NCBI GenBank assembly: GCA_036782995.1 | Contig: DAIPXZ010000002.1 | Span: 124,001-188,000 of the forward strand | Length of the DNA stretch: 64,000 bases | Source of the DNA: DAIPXZ01 sp036782995 | GTDB taxonomy: Bacteria > Bacillota > Clostridia > Saccharofermentanales > Saccharofermentanaceae | Reading direction: 5' to 3' | In this document: one piece after another, positions 53,664-63,498 of the stretch | How positions within the stretch are numbered: the stretch's first letter is position 1 | How the letters are laid out: the number at the start of each line of letters is the position of its first letter | The notes under the pieces: model-generated | Seen by the model: the letters and a program-made list of their open reading frames with translations, nothing else | Told to the model about the DNA's origin: nothing | The model's database searches: none | Translations under genes and position numbers: made by a program

Positions 53664-54560
53664 TTAACCCTTTACCGCACCGGCAACGAAGCTGCTCTGA
53701 ATCCTCTTGCTTAAGAAGATATAAATGACCAACGTCGGTAATGTTGCTAATGTAAGTGCCGCACCAATCGGGCCCCACTGTGTGGTATAGGAACCTGTGA
53801 GGGTTTGAAGACCGACGGTAAGAGTACGATACTCGGATTTACTAATAAAGATTGTTGCAAACATAAGTTCATTCCAGCACGAGAGGAATGTAAAGATTCC
53901 TGCTGTCGCCATTGCCGGTTTCATCAAAGGTAGGATGATTTTGAAGAGAATGCCCCATGTGTTGCATCCGTCCAAGCAAGCGGCTTCATCAAGCTCTTTG
54001 GGAATATCCTGCATGAATCCCGTGAATATTAGTATCGCCATGGCGAGGCCAAATGCCGCGTATGGGATAATCAAGGACTCATACGAGTCGAGCATTTTAA
54101 GCTTCGAGAGCAAAAGGAATACGGGGAGAATAGCAGCATGAATCGGAACAGTAAGTCCGAGCATGAATGTGCTATTTACGACTTTTCGTCCACGCCAAAT
54201 CATTCTGGTTAAGGCAAAGGTCGCCATGATGGAGAATACGATAACGATAAGAATCGTAACACCAGAAACAATGAAGCTGTTGATAAAGAATCGACCCATG
54301 TTTCCGACGTTCAAAGCGTCTTCGTAGTTCTTCCAAATCCAATCTTGAGGAAGCCCGATAACATTTTGTCCGAATATTTCTCCGTTATCCTTCAAAGAAA
54401 AGGTGAACATATAGTAAATCGGAAAGATGTTAATCAATGCCCAAATGGCAAGAAGTGTATAGGTGCTGACCTGTTTGACACGGTGGAAAACGGATTTTTT
54501 CGTATCAACGATGCCAATTTTATTCTTTGCTTGCTTTTGCTTTTCGTATTGATTTTGCAT
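53664..54560 (-). CDS. Sugar ABC transporter permease (MalG type)
   Basis: A 298-residue inner-membrane permease with about six spans, following an unusually polar N-terminus (QNQYEKQKQAKNKIG). The coupling loop EAACLDGCNTWGILFKIILP, which contacts the ATPase, is the EAA motif of carbohydrate-uptake family 1. Its start lies 41 bases inside the upstream permease gene. No ATP-binding subunit is nearby, so a shared MsmX-like ATPase elsewhere is expected. Confidence 0.94.
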   Translation of the reverse strand: MQNQYEKQKQAKNKIGIVDTKKSVFHRVKQVSTYTLLAIWALINIFPIYYMFTFSLKDNGEIFGQNVIGLPQDWIWKNYEDALNVGNMGRFFINSFIVSGVTILIVIVFSIMATFALTRMIWRGRKVVNSTFMLGLTVPIHAAILPVFLLLSKLKMLDSYESLIIPYAAFGLAMAILIFTGFMQDIPKELDEAACLDGCNTWGILFKIILPLMKPAMATAGIFTFLSCWNELMFATIFISKSEYRTLTVGLQTLTGSYTTQWGPIGAALTLATLPTLVIYIFLSKRIQSSFVAGAVKG

Positions 54561-55440
54561 CTGTCTCCTCCGTTCTGAACACTTTTTTGATAATGATGGC
54601 GAAGGCGAAACACAAAATAATCAAGATTGTGGCAATCGCACTACCCATGCCATATCTCATTCTTGTGAAGAGCATTGATATCATTAATGTACTCGGTACC
54701 TCTGTAGCGTGTGCCGGGCCGCCTCTTGTTAAGACGTAAATCAAGTCGAATGCTTTCAAAGAACCTGTGACCGCAAAAATAACACTTACCTGGAGAACTG
54801 GCTTTACAAGCGGCATAACAATGTGTCGATTGACCTGCCATTCTGAAGCACCGTCGATCATCGCTGCTTCACGTAAATCTTGGGGGATACCCTTTACTCC
54901 TGCGTATAGGAGGAGCATGTGATATCCGACATATTGCCAGAGGATCGGGACTACACAAGCGCCAAGAGCAACTTTTCTGTCACCGAGCCACGATTGCTCG
55001 AAATCTTTGAATCCTAATGCGCGAATTGCGACATTTAATACACCATAATCGGAGTTGTAAATTTTCAGCCACAGCTGTCCGATAACAACCGTCGAAATCA
55101 ATACTGGGAAGAAGTAAATTGATAGAAATAATCTTTCGCCTTTTATTCCTTTTCCAAGGAGCAATGCAAGCCCAAAGGAAATTGGAAGCTGAATACAAAC
55201 AGATAAAACGGCAAGGAGGCTTACATTTAGCAAAGATTGCTTAAAATTAATCGTCTTACTGGTAAACAGTTCCTTGTAGTTATCGAAAGCGATAAACTTC
55301 ATATCGGTAATTCCATTCCAGTCAAAGAAACTATAATACGTCGACATGATTATCGGAACTATGATAATTCCCAAAAAGAGAATCACAGCCGGAAGCAGAA
55401 GAAGCGCTATTGTTAGCTTGTTGCTATACATTTTATCCAT
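54520..55440 (-). CDS. Sugar ABC transporter permease (MalF type)
   Basis: A 306-residue membrane permease with six spans. The EAA loop reads REAAMIDGASEWQVNRHIVMP. With the overlapping MalG-type partner it forms the channel of a carbohydrate importer. The charged C-terminus (FRTEETDAKSIRKAKASKE) overlaps the partner's start. It is separated from the binding-protein gene by a long hairpin. Confidence 0.94.
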   Translation of the reverse strand: MDKMYSNKLTIALLLLPAVILFLGIIIVPIIMSTYYSFFDWNGITDMKFIAFDNYKELFTSKTINFKQSLLNVSLLAVLSVCIQLPISFGLALLLGKGIKGERLFLSIYFFPVLISTVVIGQLWLKIYNSDYGVLNVAIRALGFKDFEQSWLGDRKVALGACVVPILWQYVGYHMLLLYAGVKGIPQDLREAAMIDGASEWQVNRHIVMPLVKPVLQVSVIFAVTGSLKAFDLIYVLTRGGPAHATEVPSTLMISMLFTRMRYGMGSAIATILIILCFAFAIIIKKVFRTEETDAKSIRKAKASKE

Positions 55441-55534
55441 GCTGATACCTTCTTTTTTCCTGTAATTCGTTTGTTTGAATGTTCTTAACCAACTGATTTT
55501 TATTCGTAATATGCCTAATTATGGGCATAAATAA

Positions 55535-55615
55535 AGTAGTGCGGGGCCCAGGTGCCTCTCGTAGTTATTTTGAGGAAGCACACTTTAAGAGAAGCACCTA
55601 GGACCATTCACTACT
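55535..55615 (-). promoter_or_regulatory. Long stem-loop between binding-protein and permease genes
   Basis: An imperfect inverted repeat of about 26 bases per arm (AGTAGTG...AGGTGCCTCTC with GAGAAGCACCT...CACTACT) spans the gap. Hairpins here usually stabilise the binding-protein messenger and let few polymerases pass, giving much more binding protein than permease. The rest of the 229-base gap shows nothing else. Confidence 0.75.
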
Positions 55616-55669
55616 AATCAAAGTAATTTCCTAGAGGAGATGATGAATCATTTCACTCTAAGTCCGGAA

Positions 55670-56929
55670 TCAATATCCCAATTGACCAGACATTAATTCG
55701 CAGAATTCTTCAGGAGAGATATCTCCGAGGTACATAAGCTGCAAGTTTTCAAGGTATACGCTCTTATCTTCAGCTTCCATCAATGTATCGAACCAAAGTG
55801 TCAAGGAAGAAGCATCAGCTACATAAGCAGCAACTTCACGTGTCAAAGCGTTAACTGAGCTATCATCATATGTAACCTTCCATGCAGGAATACCACAACC
55901 ATTGAGGTAACCATAGTGAGAAACACCACGGGAGATCTCGAACATAGCTTCAGCAGCTTCCTTCGGATGCTTTGTAGAAGCAGCAACCATCAAGGAGTCA
56001 GAAGGACCACCCATGAAGTCAGAAAGAGAAGCATTGTCGCTGTTGAGTACAGGTACCGGTACAACACCGAAATTATCAGGTGTCTCAGCATCTGTCATGA
56101 TAGAACCAGGCATCCAAGAACCCATGATGTACATAGGAACTTCTTCATGATAGAAGAATTGGCAAGCTTCGTCATTGGAGAGACCGGCAGCATCGTCACC
56201 GTAAGCGCCCATAGAAACGAGATCCATGAAAGCGGTTGAAGCTGCAATAAATCCTTCGGAATTGTAAGAGCCTTCGCCTGTCTTTGTAAGAACGTTGGTC
56301 AATAAATCAGCACCAACAGACTTCAATGTGAATGCATCGTGAGCCTGTGCAAGTACCCAAGTATCCTTAGCGGAAATACCGAAAGGTGTGATACCGTTGT
56401 CAATAAATGTCTGGCAGCAAGCTACGAGCTCATCAAATGTCGTAGGAGCTGTAAGACCATATTGTTCAAACATTGCCTTGTTGTAGAAAAGCATAGAAAC
56501 GTTCATTGTATAAGAACAACCATATTTCTTGCCATCCCATGTCAAGTTTCCGAGCATAGCCTCAGGAAGTTCATCTTTGTAGTTCTCATAATATTCATCA
56601 ACACAGAGAACACGACCAGATTCTACGAAAGAAGTAGAGAATCCACCGCCCCATGTGAAGAAAATATCAGGAAGTTCGTTTGCTGCAACAGCAGAAACAA
56701 TCTTTGTCTTGTAGGATTCATTCTCAAATGTTTCCATTTGAATCTTTACACCCGGATGAGCCTCTTCATATTCCTTGATGGAATCGAGGTACGGTTGATG
56801 GTGGCTGTCGCTCTCTGTTGCGATCGTCCACATGGTCAATGTGATTGTGCCGTCATCTTCTTTTTTGTCACAAGCACAAAGTCCGACGATCATGAGGGAA
56901 GCAAGAATAATCGAAAGTATTCTTTTCAT
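55670..56929 (-). CDS. Extracellular sugar-binding lipoprotein
   Basis: A 419-residue solute-binding protein of ABC family 1. The signal peptide ends in the lipobox MIVGLCAC, so the mature protein is lipid-anchored at Cys20. It has VTLTMWTIATESDSHH-like opening strands (ITLTMWTIATESDSH), the hinge region PDIFFTWGGGFSTSF and the usual SGP-type centre (FGVVPVPV, FMGGPSDSLMV). The ligand is probably xylose or xylo-oligosaccharide from context. GAGGAG precedes the ATG. Its promoter carries a LacI/CcpA-like operator. Confidence 0.93.
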   Translation of the reverse strand: MKRILSIILASLMIVGLCACDKKEDDGTITLTMWTIATESDSHHQPYLDSIKEYEEAHPGVKIQMETFENESYKTKIVSAVAANELPDIFFTWGGGFSTSFVESGRVLCVDEYYENYKDELPEAMLGNLTWDGKKYGCSYTMNVSMLFYNKAMFEQYGLTAPTTFDELVACCQTFIDNGITPFGISAKDTWVLAQAHDAFTLKSVGADLLTNVLTKTGEGSYNSEGFIAASTAFMDLVSMGAYGDDAAGLSNDEACQFFYHEEVPMYIMGSWMPGSIMTDAETPDNFGVVPVPVLNSDNASLSDFMGGPSDSLMVAASTKHPKEAAEAMFEISRGVSHYGYLNGCGIPAWKVTYDDSSVNALTREVAAYVADASSLTLWFDTLMEAEDKSVYLENLQLMYLGDISPEEFCELMSGQLGY

Positions 56930-56983
56930 AACTTAATCTCCTCTTACTCATTCTTTTTTTGTAGTGTTTTCTTTCATAGACAT

Positions 56984-56995
56984 TGTTCCGGAACA
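56984..56995. promoter_or_regulatory. Perfect 12-base palindrome in the binding-protein leader
   Basis: TGTTCCGGAACA is a perfect palindrome about 55 bases upstream of the binding-protein start and just downstream of the predicted promoter. It could be an operator for the AraC-type or LacI-type regulator of the cluster. Confidence 0.4.
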
Positions 56996-57007
56996 TCTAT
57001 TGTCATT

Positions 57008-57036
57008 ATCATAATGTTTCGAAACCGATTTCAGAA
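57008..57036 (-). promoter_or_regulatory. Promoter of the sugar transporter genes with cre/LacI-like site
   Basis: On the minus strand TTCTGA (57031-57036) and TATGAT (57008-57013) are 17 bases apart. TGAAATCGGTTTCG (57020-57033) fits the catabolite-responsive element consensus (TGWAANCGNTNWCA) at 13 of 14 positions and covers the spacer, so CcpA or the LacI regulator could block or modulate it. The remaining gap to 57262 contains further TTGACA boxes without good -10 partners. Confidence 0.55.
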
Positions 57037-57262
57037 CACAAAATGATTACGTGTTGACGCATATTTTTTACTCGTTTTGTGCACTCTGACAGTAAAATTC
57101 TTACGTTTTGAGGTAAAGATAATCAACAATTTGCCCGTTTTTTATGTCAAAACGTTTCGTTTATGGTGATTTTTGCACAAAAATGTCAAAGCCAGCTACT
57201 CGCCATTGTAATACATTTTGTATTTTGCTCGGACAATGCGCAAAAATCTATGGTCAAAATAG

Positions 57263-57303
57263 ACAAAACCCGCTTTCCGGAAATGCTTTTCCACGAAAAC
57301 GGG
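57263..57303 (-). terminator. Terminator after xylB
   Basis: On the minus strand CCCGTTTTC pairs with GAAAGCGGG (one G-U pair), followed by TTTTG. It lies about 45 bases after the xylB stop codon. Confidence 0.75.
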
Positions 57304-57349
57304 TCTTATCCTGACGAATAAAAGAATGAGTATTTCTGCAAGGCTTTTC

Positions 57350-58873
57350 TCAGAGAGAAGCTAGCTCCTTGAATGAATCGGAAAGCGGAGCATAGAGCTT
57401 CCGATAGATTTGATAATATGGCTCATATTGATTGTGCGCATCTTCCCTACACGATACGGACGACGCGGAGAAGATTGTCGCCTTACAAGCATCCTGGATT
57501 GTCGGATAGATTGAAGCACCGACACCGGCCAATAAAGCAGCACCAAGTGCTCCGCCTTCGCCAGATGCACATGTATTCACTGTGAATCCGAAAACATCGC
57601 TAAGCATTTGCCGCCAAAATGGGCTTTTACTGCCGCCACCACATGCATACATTGAATCAATTTTAACGCCCAAGTTACCAAAGATCTCGACAGAATCACG
57701 AAGTGAATAAACAACACCTTCCATTACGGCGCGAAGCATGTCACTTCTTGTGTGCATAGCGGAGAGTCCAAAGAATACACCACGCGCATTTGGATCGAGG
57801 TGCGGTGTACGTTCGCCCATCAGATATGGCAGATAAAGCAGACGGTTGGCACCAATTGGGACCTCAGCCGCTTTTTTATCGAGTAATTTATACACATCGA
57901 TTCCAGCCTTTTCGGCCTCGATGACTTCGCCATCACAGCAAGTGTTCTTGAACCATTTTAGCGAAAGACATGCCGCCTGATGAACACCCATCACGTGCCA
58001 AGCTCCGGGAACAGCGCTACAGAATGTGTGTACTCTTCCCTTCGGGTCAACTTGCATGGTTGAGGAATGTGCGAAAACTACACCACTCGTTCCGAGTGTC
58101 GTAAATGCACTCCCCTCGAAAACGACACCACATCCGATGGCTGCCGCTGCATTATCGCCAGCACCAGCAACAACAGGTGTTCCTTCCAAAAGGCCAGTCT
58201 CTATGGCAATGTCAGACGTAATCCGACCGCTTACCTCCACCGACTCATATACCTTACCGAGCAAGTCGCGGTCGATGTCGAGAAGCTGCAAAATCTCATC
58301 GGACCAGCAGCGATTGCGGATATCCAATAATTGCATACCGGAAGCATCCGATACATCGGTCGCGAATTCGCCAGTAAGACGATAACGGATATAGTCCTTC
58401 GGCAAAAGGATGTGCTTGCATTTCGCATAATTCTCCGGCTCGTGATTACGAACCCAGAGAATCTTTGAAGCCGTAAAACCGGTAAGCGCAGGGCTTGCCG
58501 TAATGGCCATCAATTTTTCAAGGCCGACGCGATTCGTAATCTCTTCACATTCGGCACTCGTTCTTTGATCGCACCAGATAATGGAACGACGAATGACTTG
58601 GCATGCATCATCCAACATAACAAGTCCGTGCATTTGACCGGAAAGACCAATGCCCTTGATGTCACTCGGATTGACGCCGGAGCTTTTTATAACATTGACG
58701 AGGCCGTCCTTGGTGGCTTTCCACCAATCCTCCGGTTCTTGCTCAGCATAACCATTTTGCGGTTGATAGAGCGGATATTCACCGGTATACGAGGAAACAA
58801 GCTTTCCTTCGGATGTGAAAAGCGCAGTTTTCGTGCCCGATGTGCCAATATCAATACCAATTAGATAATTCAT
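57350..58873 (-). CDS. xylB: Xylulokinase
   Basis: FGGY-family kinase making D-xylulose 5-phosphate from xylulose and ATP. GIDIGTSGTKTALF is the N-terminal phosphate loop; GLSGQMHGLVMLD with IIWCDQRT is the substrate region of xylulokinases; AGAGDNAAAAIGCG is the FGGY-type phosphate loop of the second domain; MGERTPHLDPNARG and ACGGGSKSPFWRQMLSDVFG end the active site. Length 507 is normal. It lies 92 bases after xylA, with a hairpin between. Confidence 0.96.
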   Translation of the reverse strand: MNYLIGIDIGTSGTKTALFTSEGKLVSSYTGEYPLYQPQNGYAEQEPEDWWKATKDGLVNVIKSSGVNPSDIKGIGLSGQMHGLVMLDDACQVIRRSIIWCDQRTSAECEEITNRVGLEKLMAITASPALTGFTASKILWVRNHEPENYAKCKHILLPKDYIRYRLTGEFATDVSDASGMQLLDIRNRCWSDEILQLLDIDRDLLGKVYESVEVSGRITSDIAIETGLLEGTPVVAGAGDNAAAAIGCGVVFEGSAFTTLGTSGVVFAHSSTMQVDPKGRVHTFCSAVPGAWHVMGVHQAACLSLKWFKNTCCDGEVIEAEKAGIDVYKLLDKKAAEVPIGANRLLYLPYLMGERTPHLDPNARGVFFGLSAMHTRSDMLRAVMEGVVYSLRDSVEIFGNLGVKIDSMYACGGGSKSPFWRQMLSDVFGFTVNTCASGEGGALGAALLAGVGASIYPTIQDACKATIFSASSVSCREDAHNQYEPYYQIYRKLYAPLSDSFKELASL

Positions 58874-58902
58874 GGATATTCTCCTTTATCTGTAGATATG
58901 GG

Positions 58903-58940
58903 ATAGGGAGCGATTCGTTTATGAACAGACCGCTCCCTAT
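58903..58940 (-). other. Intercistronic hairpin between xylA and xylB
   Basis: ATAGGGAGCG (58903-58912) pairs perfectly with CGCTCCCTAT (58931-58940). No T-run follows, so it more likely stabilises the xylA messenger end than ends transcription. Confidence 0.65.
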
Positions 58941-58965
58941 TGAATCATTCATATGAAGGGAAGAA

Positions 58966-60288
58966 TCAGCCTCCGAACATAATGTCGTTCATGATATTCT
59001 CGAGTTGCTCCTGACGTCCGCTGGTTACAGAATCAATGACATCACCCTTAGAAAGTGCATACTTCTCGAGGTCAATCAATGTCGTATTGCCATTGATGAT
59101 TTCTGCGCCGATGCCCGTCTTCCAGCTCGCATAACGATTCTCGACAAATGCATCGATACGACCGTCATCAACCAGCTTGTTGGCCAAACGAAGACCGAGT
59201 GCGAATGCATCCATACCTGCGATATATGCATAGAAGATATCTTCTGGTGTAAAGGAACCACGACGTGTCTTCGAGTCGAAGTTCAAACCACCATTGGTGA
59301 AACCACCGGCCTTGATGACTTCATACATGCAAAGTGTGGCTTCGTACACATTAGTCGGGAATTGGTCTGTATCCCATCCGAGGAGCATATCCCCTTGGTT
59401 TGCATCGATAGAGCCGAATACGCCGTTCTCTCGAGCAACGCGGAGCTCGTGTTGGAAAGTATGACCTGCAAGTGTTGCATGGTTCGCTTCGATATTAAGC
59501 TTGAAGTCCTTATCCAAACCATATTTACGGAGGAATGCGATAACGGTTGCAGAATCGAAGTCATATTGATGCTTTGTCGGCTCCTTCGGCTTCGGCTCGA
59601 TGTAGAAATCACCGGTAAATCCGATGGAACGTGCATAATCTACAGCCATGTGCATCAAACGAGCCATGTTATCTTGCTCGAGGCCCATGTTGGTATTCAA
59701 AAGTGTCTCATAGCCTTCACGGCCGCCCCAGAAAACATATCCACTGCCGCCTAAAGCAACAGTAAGATCGATTGCCTTCTTAATCTGTGCGCCTGCAAAT
59801 GCAAAGACGTCAGCACTCGGAGCAGTACCTGCACCATGCATATAACGCGGGTTGTTGAAGCAGTTTGCTGTGCCCCACAAAAGTTTCTTGTCGTTCTTCT
59901 TCATCAGGTCGGCGAGCAATTCCTTGATTTCGTCAAGACGAGCATTCGTATCGGCAAGATTCTCCGCTTCCGGTGCAATATCACGATCGTGGAAGCAATA
60001 GTAGTCGATGGATAACTTGTTCATCAACTCAAATGCAGCATATGCCTTATTCTTATAAATGGCCATCGGCTCCGTTTCACCGAAGTTCTTTACAAACGTA
60101 CCGCGACCGAACATATCGGTACCGTCGCCGCACATGGTGTGCCAATAAGAAAGAGCAAACTTCAATTGCTCGCGCATTTTTTTGCCGCCGATTACCTCGT
60201 CCGGGTTGTAATACTTGAAAGCCAATGGATTCTTGGATTTCGGTCCCTCATAGGGGATGTTCGGGATGTTTTGAAAAAATTCAGTCAT
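58966..60288 (-). CDS. xylA: Xylose isomerase
   Basis: Metal-dependent isomerase converting D-xylose to D-xylulose (440 residues, class II length). Conserved phrases: SYWHTMCGDGTDMFGRGT, the catalytic His in YYCFHDRDIAPE, FWGGREGYETLLNTN, EPKPKEPTKHQYDFD and LNIEANHATLAGHTFQHEL. Metal ligands lie in the last three. It follows the GH3 gene by 30 bases and is part of a LacI-GH3-xylA-xylB operon. Confidence 0.97.
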   Translation of the reverse strand: MTEFFQNIPNIPYEGPKSKNPLAFKYYNPDEVIGGKKMREQLKFALSYWHTMCGDGTDMFGRGTFVKNFGETEPMAIYKNKAYAAFELMNKLSIDYYCFHDRDIAPEAENLADTNARLDEIKELLADLMKKNDKKLLWGTANCFNNPRYMHGAGTAPSADVFAFAGAQIKKAIDLTVALGGSGYVFWGGREGYETLLNTNMGLEQDNMARLMHMAVDYARSIGFTGDFYIEPKPKEPTKHQYDFDSATVIAFLRKYGLDKDFKLNIEANHATLAGHTFQHELRVARENGVFGSIDANQGDMLLGWDTDQFPTNVYEATLCMYEVIKAGGFTNGGLNFDSKTRRGSFTPEDIFYAYIAGMDAFALGLRLANKLVDDGRIDAFVENRYASWKTGIGAEIINGNTTLIDLEKYALSKGDVIDSVTSGRQEQLENIMNDIMFGG

Positions 60289-60318
60289 GTTTTTTCCTCC
60301 TTCATGGTTCCTTTTTCA

Positions 60319-62421
60319 TCATTTGGGTTGATTGATTTGAATGCTGATAGCCTTTTCGTCCGTCAGGGATTCACTTATGGGGTCGGGGCCGCAAATACCC
60401 GCATAGAGAGTAAAGTTTGTATTCTCCTGCGAGACATTGCCTTCTTCATCAACGACGACAAAAGCACTGTCATCGAGAATCAGCTCAGTAGTTAAAGTCT
60501 CACCTTGCTTCACATGCACGCGCGAGAAGCCGCAAAGCTTCGGGAACGGTGTTGCATTTTTTGAAGCATCATCGTGAATGTAAAGGAAAACCACCTCATC
60601 GGAGTCATATTTTCCTTGATTAACGATGGTCGCCGTCGCTTTTTTCAAAGCGGCATCATAGGTGAGCGCGGTCACATGCATTCGAGTATAGGTAAGTCCA
60701 TAGCCGAATGGATAGAGAATATTGTCACGTGTGTAACGATATGTACGATTATTCATGGAATAATCCGTGAAATCGGGAAGCTTCTCGACTTCCTTATAGA
60801 AAGTCACAGGAAGCTTACCGGATGGTGACACCTTACCGAAAAGAATATCAGCCAGTGCACTGCCGCCCATTTCGCCCGGATACCAAGTATCGATGATGGC
60901 ATTTGCCTTCTCTGCAAGTGGATTAATGGAGCTACCGGCCGAGAGAACAAGGATGGTCGGTTTACCGACAGCAAGAACCTTTTGGATGAGCTCTCTTTGT
61001 GATTCCGGTAAAAGAAGATTTCTCTTATCCCCCGAATCGAATGCGTTTCCAGTATCCCCTTGCTCCCCTTCGAGCGTTGCATCAAGACCGACGCAAAGAA
61101 CAACGACATCGGACTTCTCCGCGACAATTATCGCTTCTTGGAGTCCGTCTCTCGCCATAGCAAGATTTTGTAAACGATCCTCATTGATATGGCAGCCTTC
61201 GGAATAAAATACGCGAACATCATCACCAACGGCGTCATTGATGCCAGCGAGGAAGGTCTTCATATGAGCGCCCGTGCCGTAATAGTTACCGCGAAGTGCA
61301 TCAATGCTGTCACTGTTTGGTCCGATAACCGCGATGCTCTTTAGCTTATCCTTCGAAAGCGGGAGCAAACCGTCGTTTTTCAAGAGAACCATAGACTTCA
61401 AGGCACATTCCTTTGAAACAGCCACATGTTCGTTACATGCGACAACGTCATACGGGATATCGTCATACGGTGTATGCTCATCGAATAGTCCGAGGCGCAT
61501 ACGTGTACGCATTAAATTCGATACTGCTTTCTTAATCGTCTCTTTGCTGACTAAGCCTTCTTTTTCTGCAGACATAACGTGGATATAGGTATTACCGCAA
61601 TTGAGGTCACAGCCCATATTCAATGCGAGAGCAGCGGACTCCGTTGGCGTCTTCGTGATGCGGTGTGATTCATGGAAATCGCGAATCGCCCAGCAATCAG
61701 AAACAAAATAACCGTTAAAACCCCACTCCTTCAGCTTGCCCATCAAGAACGGACTCGCACAAGTAGGCTCACCGTTCAAGCGCGTATAAGCGCCCATGAC
61801 GCCTTCGACCTTTGCATCCTTTACCAAGGCTTCAAAAGCCGGCAAATAGGTTTCATTCAGATCCTTCGGAGAAGCAACGGTATTAAACTCATGACGAAGG
61901 GCTTCCGGTCCGCTGTGCGCCGCGAAATGCTTCGCACATCCAGCGGCAAGCATATATTTCTCATCACCCTGGAGACCTTTGACGAATTGAACACCAAGAG
62001 TCTTGGTTAGATATGGGTCTTCACCATAGGTTTCATGGCCGCGGCCCCAACGTGGGTCACGGAAGATATTGATGTTCGGAGACCAAAGGGTTAAGCCCTT
62101 ATAGATATCACGATCGCCGTGCTTAGACTGTTCATTGTATTTCGCGCGGGCTTCAGTCGCAATAATACGTGCCACACGGAAAAGAAGCTTCTCGTCGAAC
62201 ATGGCCGCCATACCAATGGCTTGAGGGAACATCGTCGCAGTACCTGCACGTGCTACGCCGTGAAGACCTTCGTTCCACCAATTATATGCCGGTACCGAAA
62301 GACGGCTGATTTGACCTGCACCATAGCTGATTTGCGTGACTTGTTCGTCAAATGTCATTTCGTCCGTAAGAGCCTGGGCGCGTTCTTCAAATGAAAGGCT
62401 CGGGTCTTTATACTTTTCCAT
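60319..62421 (-). CDS. Glycoside hydrolase family 3 beta-xylosidase/beta-glucosidase
   Basis: A 700-residue enzyme without signal peptide, so it acts on imported oligosaccharides. The TIM-barrel N-terminal domain shows YNWWNEGLHGVARAGTATMF, SPNINIFRDPRWGRGHETYG, CAKHFAAHSGPE and the nucleophile Asp in YFVSDCWAI. Then follow the alpha/beta sandwich (VVLCVGLDATLEGEQGD, LLPESQRELI) and the C-terminal fibronectin-like domain. The absence of a signal peptide and the xyl context favour beta-xylosidase. The ATG at 62421 is nine bases from AAGGAA; ATG 62427 and GTG 62430 are also in frame. It lies 17 bases after the LacI gene. Confidence 0.94.
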   Translation of the reverse strand: MEKYKDPSLSFEERAQALTDEMTFDEQVTQISYGAGQISRLSVPAYNWWNEGLHGVARAGTATMFPQAIGMAAMFDEKLLFRVARIIATEARAKYNEQSKHGDRDIYKGLTLWSPNINIFRDPRWGRGHETYGEDPYLTKTLGVQFVKGLQGDEKYMLAAGCAKHFAAHSGPEALRHEFNTVASPKDLNETYLPAFEALVKDAKVEGVMGAYTRLNGEPTCASPFLMGKLKEWGFNGYFVSDCWAIRDFHESHRITKTPTESAALALNMGCDLNCGNTYIHVMSAEKEGLVSKETIKKAVSNLMRTRMRLGLFDEHTPYDDIPYDVVACNEHVAVSKECALKSMVLLKNDGLLPLSKDKLKSIAVIGPNSDSIDALRGNYYGTGAHMKTFLAGINDAVGDDVRVFYSEGCHINEDRLQNLAMARDGLQEAIIVAEKSDVVVLCVGLDATLEGEQGDTGNAFDSGDKRNLLLPESQRELIQKVLAVGKPTILVLSAGSSINPLAEKANAIIDTWYPGEMGGSALADILFGKVSPSGKLPVTFYKEVEKLPDFTDYSMNNRTYRYTRDNILYPFGYGLTYTRMHVTALTYDAALKKATATIVNQGKYDSDEVVFLYIHDDASKNATPFPKLCGFSRVHVKQGETLTTELILDDSAFVVVDEEGNVSQENTNFTLYAGICGPDPISESLTDEKAISIQINQPK

Positions 62422-62438
62422 AATCATCACTTCCTTTT

Positions 62439-63461
62439 TTATGTATTTTTCACGGACCGGCAGCTATCCCCAACAAGTAATTGCGGCTCCATAATAATCG
62501 AGCTGCTTGCGGTTTCCAGTCCCAATATTTGCTTAATTAAATCTTCCGCCGCTTTCTTCCCCATACCTTGCGTGTTTTGCTTGATTGTGGTCAAGCGCGG
62601 ATTTGTTCTTTGTGTTATTTCGATACCATCAAAGCCGACAACAGATATGTCTTCCGGTACACGAAGTCCCGCATCGCGAATCGCTTCAATCACTCCGATG
62701 GCCGTATAGTCGTCACTGGCAATCACAGCTGTCGGGCGCACCGCATAGGGGTGTGAAAGCAATCTTCTCATGGAATCGTATCCGTCTTTAATCGAATAGT
62801 AATTCGATGAAAAGAGGTTTTGCGGCAATATTTGTTGGCCAAAGCCCTCCGCCGCCTCCTTGAGTGCGCTGATTCGGGCTTCGGTAATAAACTTTCCACG
62901 TTCTCCGTGAAGATAAACGATGTTTCGATGCCCCAAGTTGTAAAGATACGAATAAATCATTTGCATGCTTTTCTTCGGGTCAGTCATGACGCAATTGATA
63001 TAATCATCCTTGTAGTCAACGGCAATCTTAGGGAGATTACTCTCAATCAATTCGCGAGCATCCTTCGACTCGTGATTCGTATTCACAATGAACACACCAT
63101 CTACACGGCGGTAGCGACAATGCCCTAAATACGAGAGTCCGAGCTTTCCGACCTGATTCGAAATAAAAACGACATCATATCCATGGCGTTCGACATATTC
63201 TTTAAAGCTCTCAATCACTTGTGCAAAAAGGTAGTGCCACAAGCCCATATCAGATACTTCTTGACAGAGCACGCCAACGGTCCACGTGCGACTTTGGCTC
63301 AGACCGCGTGCGATGGAATTCGGTACATAATCGAGTTGTTGAGCGACCTGACGCACACGCTCTCTTGTGGCGACGCTCACATCACTTGCATCCGACAATG
63401 CTTTGGAAACTGTTGCCGGAGACAATCCGCATTCTTTTGCTATGTCATAAATTGTGGCCAT
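62439..63461 (-). CDS. LacI-family transcriptional regulator of the xylose operon
   Basis: A 340-residue repressor. ATIYDIAKECGLSPATVSKA is the LacI helix-turn-helix, followed by the hinge helix QQLDYVPNSIARGLS. The rest is a periplasmic-binding-protein-like sensor (TAVIASDDYTAIGVIEA, ISVVGFDGIEITQRTNPRLT). It is the first gene of the operon with GH3, xylA and xylB, so it most likely represses them until xylose or a xylo-oligosaccharide binds. GGGAGG precedes the ATG. A palindromic operator lies about 40 bases upstream. Confidence 0.94.
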   Translation of the reverse strand: MATIYDIAKECGLSPATVSKALSDASDVSVATRERVRQVAQQLDYVPNSIARGLSQSRTWTVGVLCQEVSDMGLWHYLFAQVIESFKEYVERHGYDVVFISNQVGKLGLSYLGHCRYRRVDGVFIVNTNHESKDARELIESNLPKIAVDYKDDYINCVMTDPKKSMQMIYSYLYNLGHRNIVYLHGERGKFITEARISALKEAAEGFGQQILPQNLFSSNYYSIKDGYDSMRRLLSHPYAVRPTAVIASDDYTAIGVIEAIRDAGLRVPEDISVVGFDGIEITQRTNPRLTTIKQNTQGMGKKAAEDLIKQILGLETASSSIIMEPQLLVGDSCRSVKNT

Positions 63462-63498
63462 AATTGTCCTCCCAAAAGGCGTATATTATTGGCATTCA

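Noticed and set aside
56339..57046. A 235-codon plus-strand frame
   Set aside because: Antisense to the sugar-binding lipoprotein gene and its promoter; no signal, domain or ribosome site.
59005..59754. A 249-codon open frame on the plus strand
   Set aside because: It is exactly antisense to xylA, whose protein is certain; the translation is Cys/Ile-rich with no recognisable domain and no ribosome site.
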